Of a stretch of 14,320 nucleotides of DNA, positions 1-7,610 are shown in pieces (position 1 is the first letter of the stretch; each line of letters begins with the position of its first letter). The DNA lies in contig URWG01000033.1 in assembly GCA_900551495.1 (NCBI GenBank), forward strand, positions 1 through 14,320. Direction: 5' to 3'. A model generated the notes under the pieces. That model was given only the letters and a program-made list of their open reading frames with translations. It did not search any database and was not told the origin of the DNA. The translations under genes and the position numbers were made by a program. This stretch comes from an uncultured Eubacteriales bacterium (GTDB lineage Bacteria; Bacillota; Clostridia; Oscillospirales; Oscillospiraceae).

Positions 1-6
1 AAACGC

Positions 7-21
7 CCCCTTACACAGGGG
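7..21. repeat. Small inverted repeat at the window edge
   Basis: CCCCT and AGGGG form a 5-bp stem around a TACAC loop. A second inverted repeat, AGGCGT (27-32) with ACGCCT (54-59), lies beside it. Both sit just downstream of the DUF3786 gene on the minus strand. The first resembles short GC-rich palindromes scattered between clostridial genes. No T-tract makes it a clear terminator, and the left side is cut by the window. Nothing else was seen in 1-88. Confidence 0.3.
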
Positions 22-88
22 AGCCGAGGCGTGGGCGATAGCGCGATCGTTCAACGCCTGCGGGGGACGGCTTCTGATGACTCCGATT

Positions 89-694
89 CTACATTGCTGC
101 CTTCAGTGCGGAGATCAACAGATCGCCCGCGACGACGCGATCCTCCGCAGCAAAGCCGTCGGCAAAGTTTGCGGTATAGAGGAGCTGGGCGTTGGGCGGG
201 AACTCATCGTCGCCCTCCCAAATCAGCAGCCGCAGACGGTAATTGTCGAACAGCGTAAATTCGTAGCCTGCGTCGCCGTGCTTCAGCGCAATTCCGCCCA
301 GCCGTTCCGCCGCCGCACGAAAGGCGGCAATGCACGTGCCGAAGCTGAACGCCGCACGGGTCAGAACGCGTCCGGTAAAAGGTTTTATGTAAACCTCGCC
401 CCACGGCAGCTCGCGGAAGGTCTTGAACTCGTCGGTCGCCGCAGCCCGTTTTCCGAGCAGCAGCAGCCGCAGCAGGAAGGTTTGCAGCGGCAGAGGAGGA
501 ACGCTCCCGTCCCGCGCCGTTACCTCCGCCGAGGGATAGGCGACGCGGTAGTCCGTTCCGAGCAGACGGACGGTAAATGCCGCGCCGTCAAATGCTGCGC
601 CCGTCCGCTGCGCCGCCTCCGACGGGTCGATGGAGGCAAACTGCTCGGCATAGTGCGCGAACGGGACCTCCTCCTTGTGATTTTCAATCTGCAT
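89..694 (-). CDS. DUF3786 domain protein, acs-cluster accessory protein of unknown function
   Basis: A soluble protein of 201 residues with no signal peptide or membrane segment. The pattern fits DUF3786: an N-terminal FASIDPSEAAQRTG, then a LLGTDYRVAYPSAEV strand pair, a TFRELPWGEVYIKPF core and a C-terminal LLIWEGDDEFPPNAQLLY block. This family is often found beside corrinoid and Wood-Ljungdahl genes, but its function is not established. The chosen ATG has GGAG 8 bases upstream. An in-frame GTG at 703 gives a 4-base GTGA overlap with the RACo stop and would add three residues. Either start implies translational coupling to the RACo gene, so co-function with corrinoid activation is a fair inference. 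Family call is from recalled sequence pattern; no catalytic residue can be named. Confidence 0.82.
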   Translation of the reverse strand: MQIENHKEEVPFAHYAEQFASIDPSEAAQRTGAAFDGAAFTVRLLGTDYRVAYPSAEVTARDGSVPPLPLQTFLLRLLLLGKRAAATDEFKTFRELPWGEVYIKPFTGRVLTRAAFSFGTCIAAFRAAAERLGGIALKHGDAGYEFTLFDNYRLRLLIWEGDDEFPPNAQLLYTANFADGFAAEDRVVAGDLLISALKAAM

Positions 695-699
695 GGCGC

Positions 700-2628
700 T
701 CACTCCAATCCCGCAAATCTCGCCGCGTCCGTGTGGGGCAAGAAGCAGGCGGCAACAAAGCTGTCCATATAGCCGGGGTGCGTGGAAAGCTCGACATAGG
801 TCATGTTCCGCGCGACCTCATCCACCTTCTGCTCGGCTTCGTCCGAAAGCGCCATCGCATACGCGCCCGAGAGCGACGAATTGCCGATGTAGTGGAACAG
901 CTCAAGCGGCACGTTCGGGAACATGCCGATGCGGACGGCGTTCTTCATATTGATGCCGCTGCCGATACCGCCGGCGACATAGAAGCCCTCAATCACGCTC
1001 TCGTCCATGTCCATGCCGGAGAGCAGCGTGTCGATCGCAGAATAGATCGCGCCCTTCGCGCGGATAAAATTCAGAATATCGACCTCGTTCAGGGCGACCC
1101 CCCGACCGGTGGCGGATTCCTCCGCCGATGCCAGCAGATAGCGCCCCGTGCCGTGGTGATCGTGCAGAATTCGGGGGCTTTCGCGGACGAACAGCCCCTT
1201 GGCATTGATCGCGCCGGTGCGGAACAGCTCGGCGATCGTGTCGATGATGCCGCTGCCGCAAAGACCGACGGGCTTCTGCCCTGCCTCGCCGATGATGCCG
1301 AAGGTCGGCTGCATGGTGTCCCGGTCGATCACGCAGGATTCGATCGCGCCGTCCGTCGCGCGCATACCGCAGGAGATGTCGCCGCCCTCAAAGGCCGGGG
1401 CTGCCCAGCAGGCGCAGGACATCAAAAAGTCGCGGTTGCCGAATACGATCTCGCCGTTCGTGCCGAGGTCGATGAACAGCGAAAGCTCGTCCTTGTTCCA
1501 GATCATGCCCGCAAAGGTGCCCGCCGTAATATCGCCGCCGACGTAAGAGCCGATGTTCGGCGCGATCAGAATACGGGCGTTGGGATGGATGGGAAGCGCC
1601 AAATCGCCGCCGCGCAGACCGTCCCAGCGGAAAAATGCGGGGATATACGGCTCGGTGCGCACGGATTCGGCATCCACGCCCACGAGCAGGTGGTTCATCG
1701 TTGTGTTCGCGCCGACGCTCATGCGCAGGATTCTCGTCGCCGTCACGCCCGCCTGCTTGCACAGTGCGGCAATCAGCGGCACGAGCGTTTCCTTGACGAT
1801 GGCATCCTGCAATTTTTTCCGACCGCCGGGCTTGCCCTGCTCGACGATACGGTTGATGACGTCCGCGCCGTAGCGGATCTGTCCGTTGCCGCCGGAGGCT
1901 TTGGCAAGCAGCCGCCCGTCCCCGAGGTCGAACAGCACGGCGGAAACGGTTGTTGTGCCGATGTCCACGGCAAGACCGCAAAGCGGCGCGGCATCTGCTG
2001 CGGGCAGGACATCGTAGACGACGAAGCGGTCGTCAAAGCGCTCACCGGCAACCTTGACCGCAAAGCCGCTCTCCCGCAGGACGTGCGGCAGCTTACGCAG
2101 CGGGAAGAACGGCAGCTCGATCGTCGTGCAGCCGGTTTTCTCCGCGAGCGCACGCTCCAGCCGCTCGTTGTCGGGCATGGTGTCGTCGAGCGTCGGCTCG
2201 TCAAGGGTCAGTTCGACGGTCTCAAAGCGGTTTTTCAGCGCGATTCCCGCTTCCCGCACGCCGTCGAGCAGCTTTTCAAAGATTGCGACCTCCTCACCGG
2301 AGGAAAGGTCGGCGGTCTTCATGCGGCTGCGGTATGCCGAGGCGATGTCCGGCACCTGCACCGTCACATCCGAGCGGGCATAGGTACAGCAGGACAGCCG
2401 CCAGCCGTCGGCAAACTCCTCGTCGGAGATATGGGAGGTCTGTAAGCCCTCCGTCTCGCCGGAAATCAGCTTGACGCGGCACTTTCCGCAAGAGCCGTTG
2501 CCCGAGCAGGGCGCGTCGATGGCGACATTTGCCTTCCGCGCGGCATCGAGCAGCGTTTCCTCGTCGCTGACGTTAATGACCACTGGCTTTTCGTTATTTT
2601 CAAAGGTAAAGGTCAGTTCGTAGGTCAT
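700..2628 (-). CDS. acsV: RACo-like reductive activator of corrinoid protein (2Fe-2S ferredoxin + ASKHA ATPase)
   Basis: A protein of 642 residues with an N-terminal 2Fe-2S ferredoxin domain (about residues 1-95). The cluster cysteines are C41, C47, C50 and C80, giving CX5CX2CX29C. A linker domain follows, then a C-terminal ASKHA (actin/sugar kinase-like) ATPase. Its phosphate motifs are DIGTTT at 222-227, DLGTNGE at 387-393, GLCGSG at 455-460 and AGGIGSG at 552-558. This architecture is that of RACo, which uses ATP and a low-potential electron to return accidentally oxidised Co(II) corrinoid iron-sulfur protein to Co(I). The same fold also activates methyltransferase corrinoid proteins in other systems, but the acs neighbours favour the CFeSP role. 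AGAGG precedes the ATG by about 10 bases. It starts 14 bases after the glucosyltransferase stop and ends overlapping or abutting the DUF3786 gene, so it is co-transcribed. The acsV symbol is by analogy with acetogens. Confidence 0.93.
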   Translation of the reverse strand: MTYELTFTFENNEKPVVINVSDEETLLDAARKANVAIDAPCSGNGSCGKCRVKLISGETEGLQTSHISDEEFADGWRLSCCTYARSDVTVQVPDIASAYRSRMKTADLSSGEEVAIFEKLLDGVREAGIALKNRFETVELTLDEPTLDDTMPDNERLERALAEKTGCTTIELPFFPLRKLPHVLRESGFAVKVAGERFDDRFVVYDVLPAADAAPLCGLAVDIGTTTVSAVLFDLGDGRLLAKASGGNGQIRYGADVINRIVEQGKPGGRKKLQDAIVKETLVPLIAALCKQAGVTATRILRMSVGANTTMNHLLVGVDAESVRTEPYIPAFFRWDGLRGGDLALPIHPNARILIAPNIGSYVGGDITAGTFAGMIWNKDELSLFIDLGTNGEIVFGNRDFLMSCACWAAPAFEGGDISCGMRATDGAIESCVIDRDTMQPTFGIIGEAGQKPVGLCGSGIIDTIAELFRTGAINAKGLFVRESPRILHDHHGTGRYLLASAEESATGRGVALNEVDILNFIRAKGAIYSAIDTLLSGMDMDESVIEGFYVAGGIGSGINMKNAVRIGMFPNVPLELFHYIGNSSLSGAYAMALSDEAEQKVDEVARNMTYVELSTHPGYMDSFVAACFLPHTDAARFAGLE

Positions 2629-2642
2629 GGTTCTGTTTCCTC

Positions 2643-4214
2643 TCAGTCAAAAGAAGTATAGCTTGGGTCGCAGAGTTTGATATAGAGCGTTCCGTCCAGC
2701 AGACGGATTGCACCGTCGTCAGGGTAGCAGGGCATTGTGTCGAATTCGGCGGCGTAGGTTGCCAGCTCTTCGTCGGTTGCATAACGCGTCTGTGTGCCAA
2801 GATAAGCGGCGATCATTTCTACGCGACTGTATTCGTTAATTTGACCGGAGGCTGTGCTCCGTCCGTCGAAGATGAAGGGAGTGTCTGCCCAGACGTCGTG
2901 AAGTGAGGGGTCGTTGATATGCCGTCCGACGAAAACGATCTCGGTCTGTGCCGTATAGCCCTCTACGTTCTTCGCGCGGGTCAGCATAGTCTGATAATAA
3001 CTCGAAATGACCCGATTGGCATAATAATTCGTCCGGTAGCAGCCGTTTGCCTGCCACGCGTAGCCGATTGCCGCACCAAGCAGGCAAAGCGCTGTCAGCA
3101 ATCCGACCCAGCGCCGTGTTGTATTGCTGTGCCGACGGGTGCCGGACAGGACGACAAGCGGCAAATAGAACAGGGTCACCACGCCGTAGGTCATAAGCGT
3201 GTGAGTTTCGGCATCCGGAGCCATCAGGAAAATACCGTTTGCTGCGATCGGCAGTGCAGCGAGCAGCAAAAGCACCGTAACAAGCTTCTTCGGGTCGCGC
3301 TCGTGCCGGTTGAGAATCAGCCAAAGCGCAGACAAACCCACAGAGCCACAAATTGCCCAGCGCACCAGACGTGTCGGTGCGAGGAACGCATAGTTTTCCC
3401 ATGCCAACAGATAGAAGCAGCGAATCTCGCGCCAAAGCAGCTCCGGTAGCCGATCCAACGGCAGAAGTCCCATGCGGTCAATGCCGCGGTACGGCAAAAG
3501 CGACTCATGATAGACCGCAAGGCACAGGCGCAGGACCAAAAAGTACAGTATCATCGCCGCCGCAAGCATACCGACATAACGCAGCGCCCGCAGCGCGACG
3601 GTTTTCCACTTTTGCGCCTCGTCAAGGCAGTCACGCAGCAGCCGCAGCACCAAAACGGCGGCTGCCAGCGGGAAATATGCCTGATACAATCCGATTGAGC
3701 AACACAGCAGTACGGCACTCAAAATGAAGCAGCCCGTACCGCGCCGAGTGACAAGCCAAACGGAAGCCGATGCCAGCAGTACTGCCAGCAGATAGTAATG
3801 TACAGTGAAGGAAAAAAGCATCGCCGAGGCAGCAGCGGGGAAAGCGACAGTGATAACGGAGAGAAGTGCACACTGCCATGGCTGCTCCAGCCGCAGCGTG
3901 CGGAACAGCAGTTGACACGCAAGCCCGAGAAACAGCAGCCCGACCAGTCCGTTGAACAGCGGCAGATTATAGTTGCCGAGAAAGTGTGAATAGGCATCGC
4001 CGAGCAGCGTCAGCAACCACCGACCCGAGCGCAGACCGGTACCGTAGCCCGCCGGGGTACATGCTATATTGTCATAATTGTTGATATTTCCGACCAACAC
4101 ATACAGATAGCACACCGTTGCTGTCAGACAGACGGCAGCGGCGCTTGCGATCGTGCGGCGGTCGCGCAGCAGCGGTCCGATTCGGCGCTGTGCGTAGAGC
4201 AGAGGGTCTTTCAT
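2643..4214 (-). CDS. GtrII-type polytopic membrane glucosyltransferase
   Basis: An integral membrane protein of 523 residues. A basic N-terminus is followed by a first membrane segment near 23-42, then a loop with NNYDNI (D48) and GLRSGRW (R62-W66). About ten more hydrophobic segments run to roughly residue 405, and a C-terminal hydrophilic domain of about 115 residues follows. This layout and the early Asp/GRW loop fit the GtrII/Glucos_trans_II family. These enzymes use polyprenyl-phosphate-linked glucose to decorate O-antigen, teichoic acid or other surface glycans. The gene lies 11 bases after the cupin and 14 before RACo, inside a corrinoid cluster with no obvious metabolic link. No convincing Shine-Dalgarno is seen before the ATG, so it may depend on reinitiation from the cupin gene. 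The exact acceptor is unknown and the family call is moderate to good. Confidence 0.75.
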   Translation of the reverse strand: MKDPLLYAQRRIGPLLRDRRTIASAAAVCLTATVCYLYVLVGNINNYDNIACTPAGYGTGLRSGRWLLTLLGDAYSHFLGNYNLPLFNGLVGLLFLGLACQLLFRTLRLEQPWQCALLSVITVAFPAAASAMLFSFTVHYYLLAVLLASASVWLVTRRGTGCFILSAVLLCCSIGLYQAYFPLAAAVLVLRLLRDCLDEAQKWKTVALRALRYVGMLAAAMILYFLVLRLCLAVYHESLLPYRGIDRMGLLPLDRLPELLWREIRCFYLLAWENYAFLAPTRLVRWAICGSVGLSALWLILNRHERDPKKLVTVLLLLAALPIAANGIFLMAPDAETHTLMTYGVVTLFYLPLVVLSGTRRHSNTTRRWVGLLTALCLLGAAIGYAWQANGCYRTNYYANRVISSYYQTMLTRAKNVEGYTAQTEIVFVGRHINDPSLHDVWADTPFIFDGRSTASGQINEYSRVEMIAAYLGTQTRYATDEELATYAAEFDTMPCYPDDGAIRLLDGTLYIKLCDPSYTSFD

Positions 4215-4225
4215 AAAACCGTATA

Positions 4226-4555
4226 TTATTGCTTCGGCACGACGGCAAAGAATTTCAGCTCGTCCGCACCGTTATTTTTCAGTCCGTGGGTACCGCCCTT
4301 GGGGCAGTAGTGGCAGCAGCCTGCGGGGACGGTCTCCTCGCCGTCGGGGGTGAGGAAGGCGGCTGTGCCGGAAAGAATGTACATGATCTCGCAGTCGTCA
4401 ACGTGGGTATGCACGCCGATCGAAGCGCCGGGCGCCAGCCGGTCGAGCATGACCGTTACCGCGCCGTCGGAAAACGCCCGCTTGAGCAGCTCCTTTTCGC
4501 CGCCCTTGGCGTTGGGAACGCACTGTTCCGCGATCTTGGAAAAATCAATCGTCAT
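4226..4555 (-). CDS. Single-domain cupin protein
   Basis: A 109-residue single-domain cupin. Motif 1 (residues about 47-63) reads GVHTHVDDCEIMYILSG and supplies the metal ligands H49, H51 and E56. Motif 2 (79-95) supplies H90 in GTHGL. Cysteines C55, C80, C81 and C84 crowd the metal-binding face, which is unusual for a small cupin. Such proteins bind Fe, Mn, Ni or Zn and act as enzymes or sensors; the sequence alone does not give the reaction. AAAAGGAG lies 9 bases before the ATG. It follows acsB and its hairpin and is 11 bases ahead of the glucosyltransferase. A role in metal or thiol chemistry for the nickel enzyme AcsB is possible but only inferred from position. Confidence 0.88.
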   Translation of the reverse strand: MTIDFSKIAEQCVPNAKGGEKELLKRAFSDGAVTVMLDRLAPGASIGVHTHVDDCEIMYILSGTAAFLTPDGEETVPAGCCHYCPKGGTHGLKNNGADELKFFAVVPKQ

Positions 4556-4590
4556 GGTGATTAGCTCCTTTTCGGAAGAGAGTTCGGAAT

Positions 4591-4617
4591 ATCGGGAGGG
4601 CGTTGCGCCCTCCCGAT
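4591..4617 (-). other. Perfect 12-bp hairpin between acsB and the cupin gene
   Basis: ATCGGGAGGGCG pairs perfectly with CGCCCTCCCGAT around a 3-base loop. It begins 12 bases past the acsB stop on the minus strand. No run of T follows (ATATTCC), so it is not a standard intrinsic terminator. A 3'-end stabiliser or RNase barrier that raises acsB mRNA over the downstream genes is the likeliest reading. A leaky terminator is also possible. Confidence 0.6.
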
Positions 4618-4628
4618 GTGCAGTATCA

Positions 4629-6749
4629 TTACATCAGAGGCTCCAGCCCGAGGACGGGATGGTTCTTTTCCGTCAGGAAGTCCATCAGCGCCTCGCAGTC
4701 CTCGCAGATCGTCTCGTCGGCGATCATGTCGGCGAAGTTGTCGATGCCGTAAAGCTCCTTGGCGGTCTTGTTCAGGCGCTCGGCAACGTCGTCCTTCAGC
4801 TCCTTCGGCATCCAAACGATACGCTCAATGCCGCCCTCGGCAGCGATGAACTTCTTAGAGGAGATGAAGTGGCGACCGTGACCCATGTAGCCGGGGGTCT
4901 GGACGCCGCCGCCCGTGCAGGACGCCAGCTCGCCGAAGGTCATACCGACGGGGGTCATGCCCTTGAATTCGCGGTTGACAACGATAAAGCCGTTGCTCAT
5001 CGGCTCAATGCCGCAAATGCACTCGAAGCAGCCGCAGGAGGTCATCGGATCCTCCAAAATGGAATAAAGCGTGACATTCTCGACCGCGCCGTGAGTCGCT
5101 TCCTTGATCATCTTGTTGACCGTCTCGTAGCGACCGGTGCGCTCGTCGATGCAGCCCTCTTTCAGGATGGGCTGGCAGGGACCCTGCGGATTCAGCTCGT
5201 TGGTCGCCTTGGCGTCAAGCCACGAAACCGCGCCGCACAGACCCAAACGCTCGGGTGTGACCACGCAGCAGTGCGCCGGCGCGAAGGACTGGCAGAGGAT
5301 GCAGGTGTAGAAGCGGTCAACGGACTCGTCGGTCATGGAGGACAGACGGTCGTCACGAGCGTTGTAACGCGGCATTGCAACCTCGTCGCGGAATTTTTCC
5401 GCTTCGGCTTCGTCGGTGATGAGGGTGATCTGACACTTATCGACAACGGCGTCGAATTCGTCCATAATCATGTGGTACAGCACCTCGGCGAAGTGCTTCA
5501 GGCGCAGACCCTTTTCAAACGCGTCGTTCGACACGCGGACACGCACCTGATTGCGCTGACCGGTGTGCATGACGCCCTCCATATAGTTGAACCACGCGTG
5601 GATCTTGCGCTCGATAACGGATTCGAAGTCCGTCTGCATCTTCGCGCCGCTGACCTCGACCTTGGTGGCAAGGGCAAGGTTCTTCTCGCCGCTGTCAAGA
5701 TCGGGTCCGACAATGGTGATCTTATGATCCTCAACGTTGTCCGCCATCATGACAAGCTCCGCCGTGGCGTTCTTGCCCGACCAGAATTCGTTGTGCATAT
5801 CCGCTTTACGGATAATTTCGCCCTCAAAGGCGGCGGCAAAGGCGACGGGGATCGGCAGCTCCTTGGACTTGATCTTGATGTTGCGCAGCTCCAGCGAGCG
5901 CTTGACGGTCAGGTCGTGGTCGCAGACGGATTCCAGCGCGCCGGGGACCTGATTCTCGCCGAGGTCGATGTCCACAACGACGGGGAAGCCGAGTGCGATC
6001 GCGCCCGCACCTGCGGAGACGACCACATTGTCGATCGCGCCGAAGGTGTTGACGAACGCGGGGACGCGGTCCTTCGTATAGGTCAGCAGACCGCCGAGGT
6101 CGCCCGGGGTGACGTTGCCGAAGATGAGCGCCGCACGGATGGCGACGGTGACGACGTGGATAACGCTCGTGACCGCATGACCCAGCGGCACAACGCGGAA
6201 TTCCAGACCCATTTTCACGCCGCCCTCGGCACACTGCTCGATGACGTCGCCGACCATGAAGGTCATAATGCCCTTGGACTGGTAATCCTTTACGACCTTG
6301 ACCACATCGGCGGGGTTCTCCGCCTTGCCCAGCACGACAGCGACGCCCGGGATGTCGCCCGTGACCAGCGGTACGCCGAGGGAGCGGATGACGGGGTCGG
6401 GAACAAAGCCGATACCGGAGTCGTCGGCATAGGGATCACCGTCGAGGTAGCCCAAGCCCTCGAGGATTTCCGCGCCGACTGCGGTGGCAAGACCGGCGTT
6501 GAGCGCCTGCCCGAGGTCCTCCTGATTGGTGATGAGGCTCTTGAGGACACCGACGCACGCGGGCAGATCGCCCAGCTTCGTGACCTTGACGCCCGTTGCG
6601 GCATAGATGGTGGGGAAGAAATACGCAGTGTCGGGGAACGCGACGGGCTTGTCCGCGCCGTATTTGGCGATGGCATCATTGACCGCCCCTTCGGTCAAAC
6701 CGGCGACGGCATTTGAGCCGCCATAGATGAGATCGGTTAATACGCTCAT
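4629..6749 (-). CDS. acsB: Acetyl-CoA synthase (CODH/ACS complex, bacterial AcsB type)
   Basis: The enzyme makes acetyl-CoA from CO, CoA and the methyl group carried by the corrinoid iron-sulfur protein, in the cytoplasm. At 706 residues it is slightly shorter than the 729-residue Moorella enzyme. All A-cluster ligands are visible: C483, C486, C495 and C505, matching the spacing of Moorella C506/C509/C518/C528, and the C572-G-C574 nickel site matching C595-G-C597. The N-terminal CO-channel domain is the bacterial type absent from archaeal CdhC. AGGAGG sits 7 bases before the ATG. About 73 bases separate it from the upstream membrane-protein gene, with no clear promoter. A strong hairpin follows the stop. 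The usual partner CODH (acsA) is not in this window, so CO must come from a CODH encoded elsewhere or from outside. Confidence 0.98.
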   Translation of the reverse strand: MSVLTDLIYGGSNAVAGLTEGAVNDAIAKYGADKPVAFPDTAYFFPTIYAATGVKVTKLGDLPACVGVLKSLITNQEDLGQALNAGLATAVGAEILEGLGYLDGDPYADDSGIGFVPDPVIRSLGVPLVTGDIPGVAVVLGKAENPADVVKVVKDYQSKGIMTFMVGDVIEQCAEGGVKMGLEFRVVPLGHAVTSVIHVVTVAIRAALIFGNVTPGDLGGLLTYTKDRVPAFVNTFGAIDNVVVSAGAGAIALGFPVVVDIDLGENQVPGALESVCDHDLTVKRSLELRNIKIKSKELPIPVAFAAAFEGEIIRKADMHNEFWSGKNATAELVMMADNVEDHKITIVGPDLDSGEKNLALATKVEVSGAKMQTDFESVIERKIHAWFNYMEGVMHTGQRNQVRVRVSNDAFEKGLRLKHFAEVLYHMIMDEFDAVVDKCQITLITDEAEAEKFRDEVAMPRYNARDDRLSSMTDESVDRFYTCILCQSFAPAHCCVVTPERLGLCGAVSWLDAKATNELNPQGPCQPILKEGCIDERTGRYETVNKMIKEATHGAVENVTLYSILEDPMTSCGCFECICGIEPMSNGFIVVNREFKGMTPVGMTFGELASCTGGGVQTPGYMGHGRHFISSKKFIAAEGGIERIVWMPKELKDDVAERLNKTAKELYGIDNFADMIADETICEDCEALMDFLTEKNHPVLGLEPLM

Positions 6750-6822
6750 GGTTTTTCCTCCTGTTTATCGTGAAATATTTGCATATTTTGGGAACGAATT
6801 TCAGAGTATTGCGAGCTTTTTC

Positions 6823-7443
6823 CTAATTTTCGGATGGGTTTTGCAGAGTAAATTTTGCCCCGTCGGGGGAGTCGTGGTGTGCGAATACCTCGCCGGTGTA
6901 CAGGTCGCGAAGCTCAAAGGCGTAGGCTGAGGAGCTTTCCGCCGTTGCCTCGCTCTCCGACCGCTCCAGCCGCACCCAAGCTGCTTCGTCACCGCTCAGC
7001 TCATAGCGTCGGGTAGAGCCGTCGGTCGTAAATGCAGAGACGGAATAATCCGTTACGTTGCCTTCTGCAAGCACAAAATCGCGGGAAACGGTTACTTTTT
7101 GCGCTTGATCGGCAAAGAAAGCGTTGAAGGTATCTCCCCACTCAACATCAAAAGATATGTCGTCGGAGCTTGGCTGGAAGGTGAAGAAATCGCTGTCGGA
7201 AACCCTGTAGCGGTGGACGGAAAATCCTCCTTCAAAATCCAAAAGCTCCATCGTGCCGCTGCGTTTCCCGTGCTCCATCACCAAGGTTTCACCCTTTGCA
7301 TTGGTCAGAACGAAGGAGCAGCCCGATGGGACACTGACCCAAACCTCCGGTCTGAGCCAAGCGCGGACGAGAAAGAACCCGCCGACAAGCAAGGCAAGCG
7401 CGGCGAACAGACAGAGCAGAATACAACATCGCTTTTTGGTCAT
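6823..7443 (-). CDS. Unrecognised membrane-anchored extracytoplasmic protein
   Basis: A protein of 206 residues not recognised as any family. The N-terminus is MTKKRCC, followed by one hydrophobic segment (about 7-28) and then a polar domain rich in beta-type alternation, acidic residues and Ser/Thr. This fits a protein held by an uncleaved N-terminal anchor or signal peptide with the remainder outside the membrane. There is no lipobox cysteine in a proper context, no Cys pair in the outer domain and no repeat. GGAGG lies 6 bases before the ATG. It sits between acsCE and acsB in the same orientation, after two hairpins and about 167 bases downstream of the acsCE stop. It is therefore either a cluster member of unknown role or an insertion carried along. 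Function unknown. Confidence 0.72.
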   Translation of the reverse strand: MTKKRCCILLCLFAALALLVGGFFLVRAWLRPEVWVSVPSGCSFVLTNAKGETLVMEHGKRSGTMELLDFEGGFSVHRYRVSDSDFFTFQPSSDDISFDVEWGDTFNAFFADQAQKVTVSRDFVLAEGNVTDYSVSAFTTDGSTRRYELSGDEAAWVRLERSESEATAESSSAYAFELRDLYTGEVFAHHDSPDGAKFTLQNPSEN

Positions 7444-7543
7444 GACCTGCCTCCGTTTCAGACTGCAAAAGGGCTTTCGTTCGTGCTTTCGCGTGGGGGC
7501 ATCTGCGGCGAGCCTGTCGAATTGCTCTGAAGACGCAGGGTCA

Positions 7544-7562
7544 TATCCCCCCGAGGGGGATA
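7544..7562 (-). other. 8-bp perfect hairpin upstream of the membrane-protein gene
   Basis: TATCCCCC pairs with GGGGGATA around a 3-base loop. On the minus strand it comes 13 bases after the larger hairpin at 7576-7601 and lies in the untranslated gap before the 206-residue gene. The paired hairpins look like a mobile intergenic palindrome or an RNA-processing site. No T-tract follows on the minus strand. Confidence 0.5.
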
Positions 7563-7575
7563 GAAAAATGTCAGG

Positions 7576-7601
7576 AACTGCGCCCTAAAAAGGGCGCAGT
7601 T
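7576..7601 (-). terminator. 11-bp hairpin after acsCE, possible partial terminator
   Basis: AACTGCGCCCT and AGGGCGCAGTT form a perfect 11-bp stem with a 4-base loop, 9 bases past the acsCE stop. On the minus strand a TTTTT run appears 6 bases after the stem rather than directly at its foot. This makes it a weak or leaky terminator, or a 3'-end stabiliser. Either would let acsD-acsCE be expressed more strongly than acsB and the genes beyond. Confidence 0.5.
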
Positions 7602-7610
7602 ATCCTTAAA

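Noticed and set aside
577..2445. Long plus-strand open frame (622 codons) opposite the RACo-like gene
   Set aside because: It mirrors a gene with clear ferredoxin and ASKHA motifs; the antisense frame is rich in Arg, Ala, Gly and His with no recognisable domain, as expected from the complement of GC-rich codons.
4350..6716. Long plus-strand open frame (788 codons) opposite acsB and the cupin
   Set aside because: It runs through two real genes and their gap on the other strand, has low-complexity Asp/Val/Leu/Gly composition and no plausible start signal.
6773..6788. AT-rich inverted repeat (AAATAT/ATATTT) upstream of acsB as an operator
   Set aside because: Only 6-bp AT arms; easily arises by chance, and no promoter elements could be placed around it.
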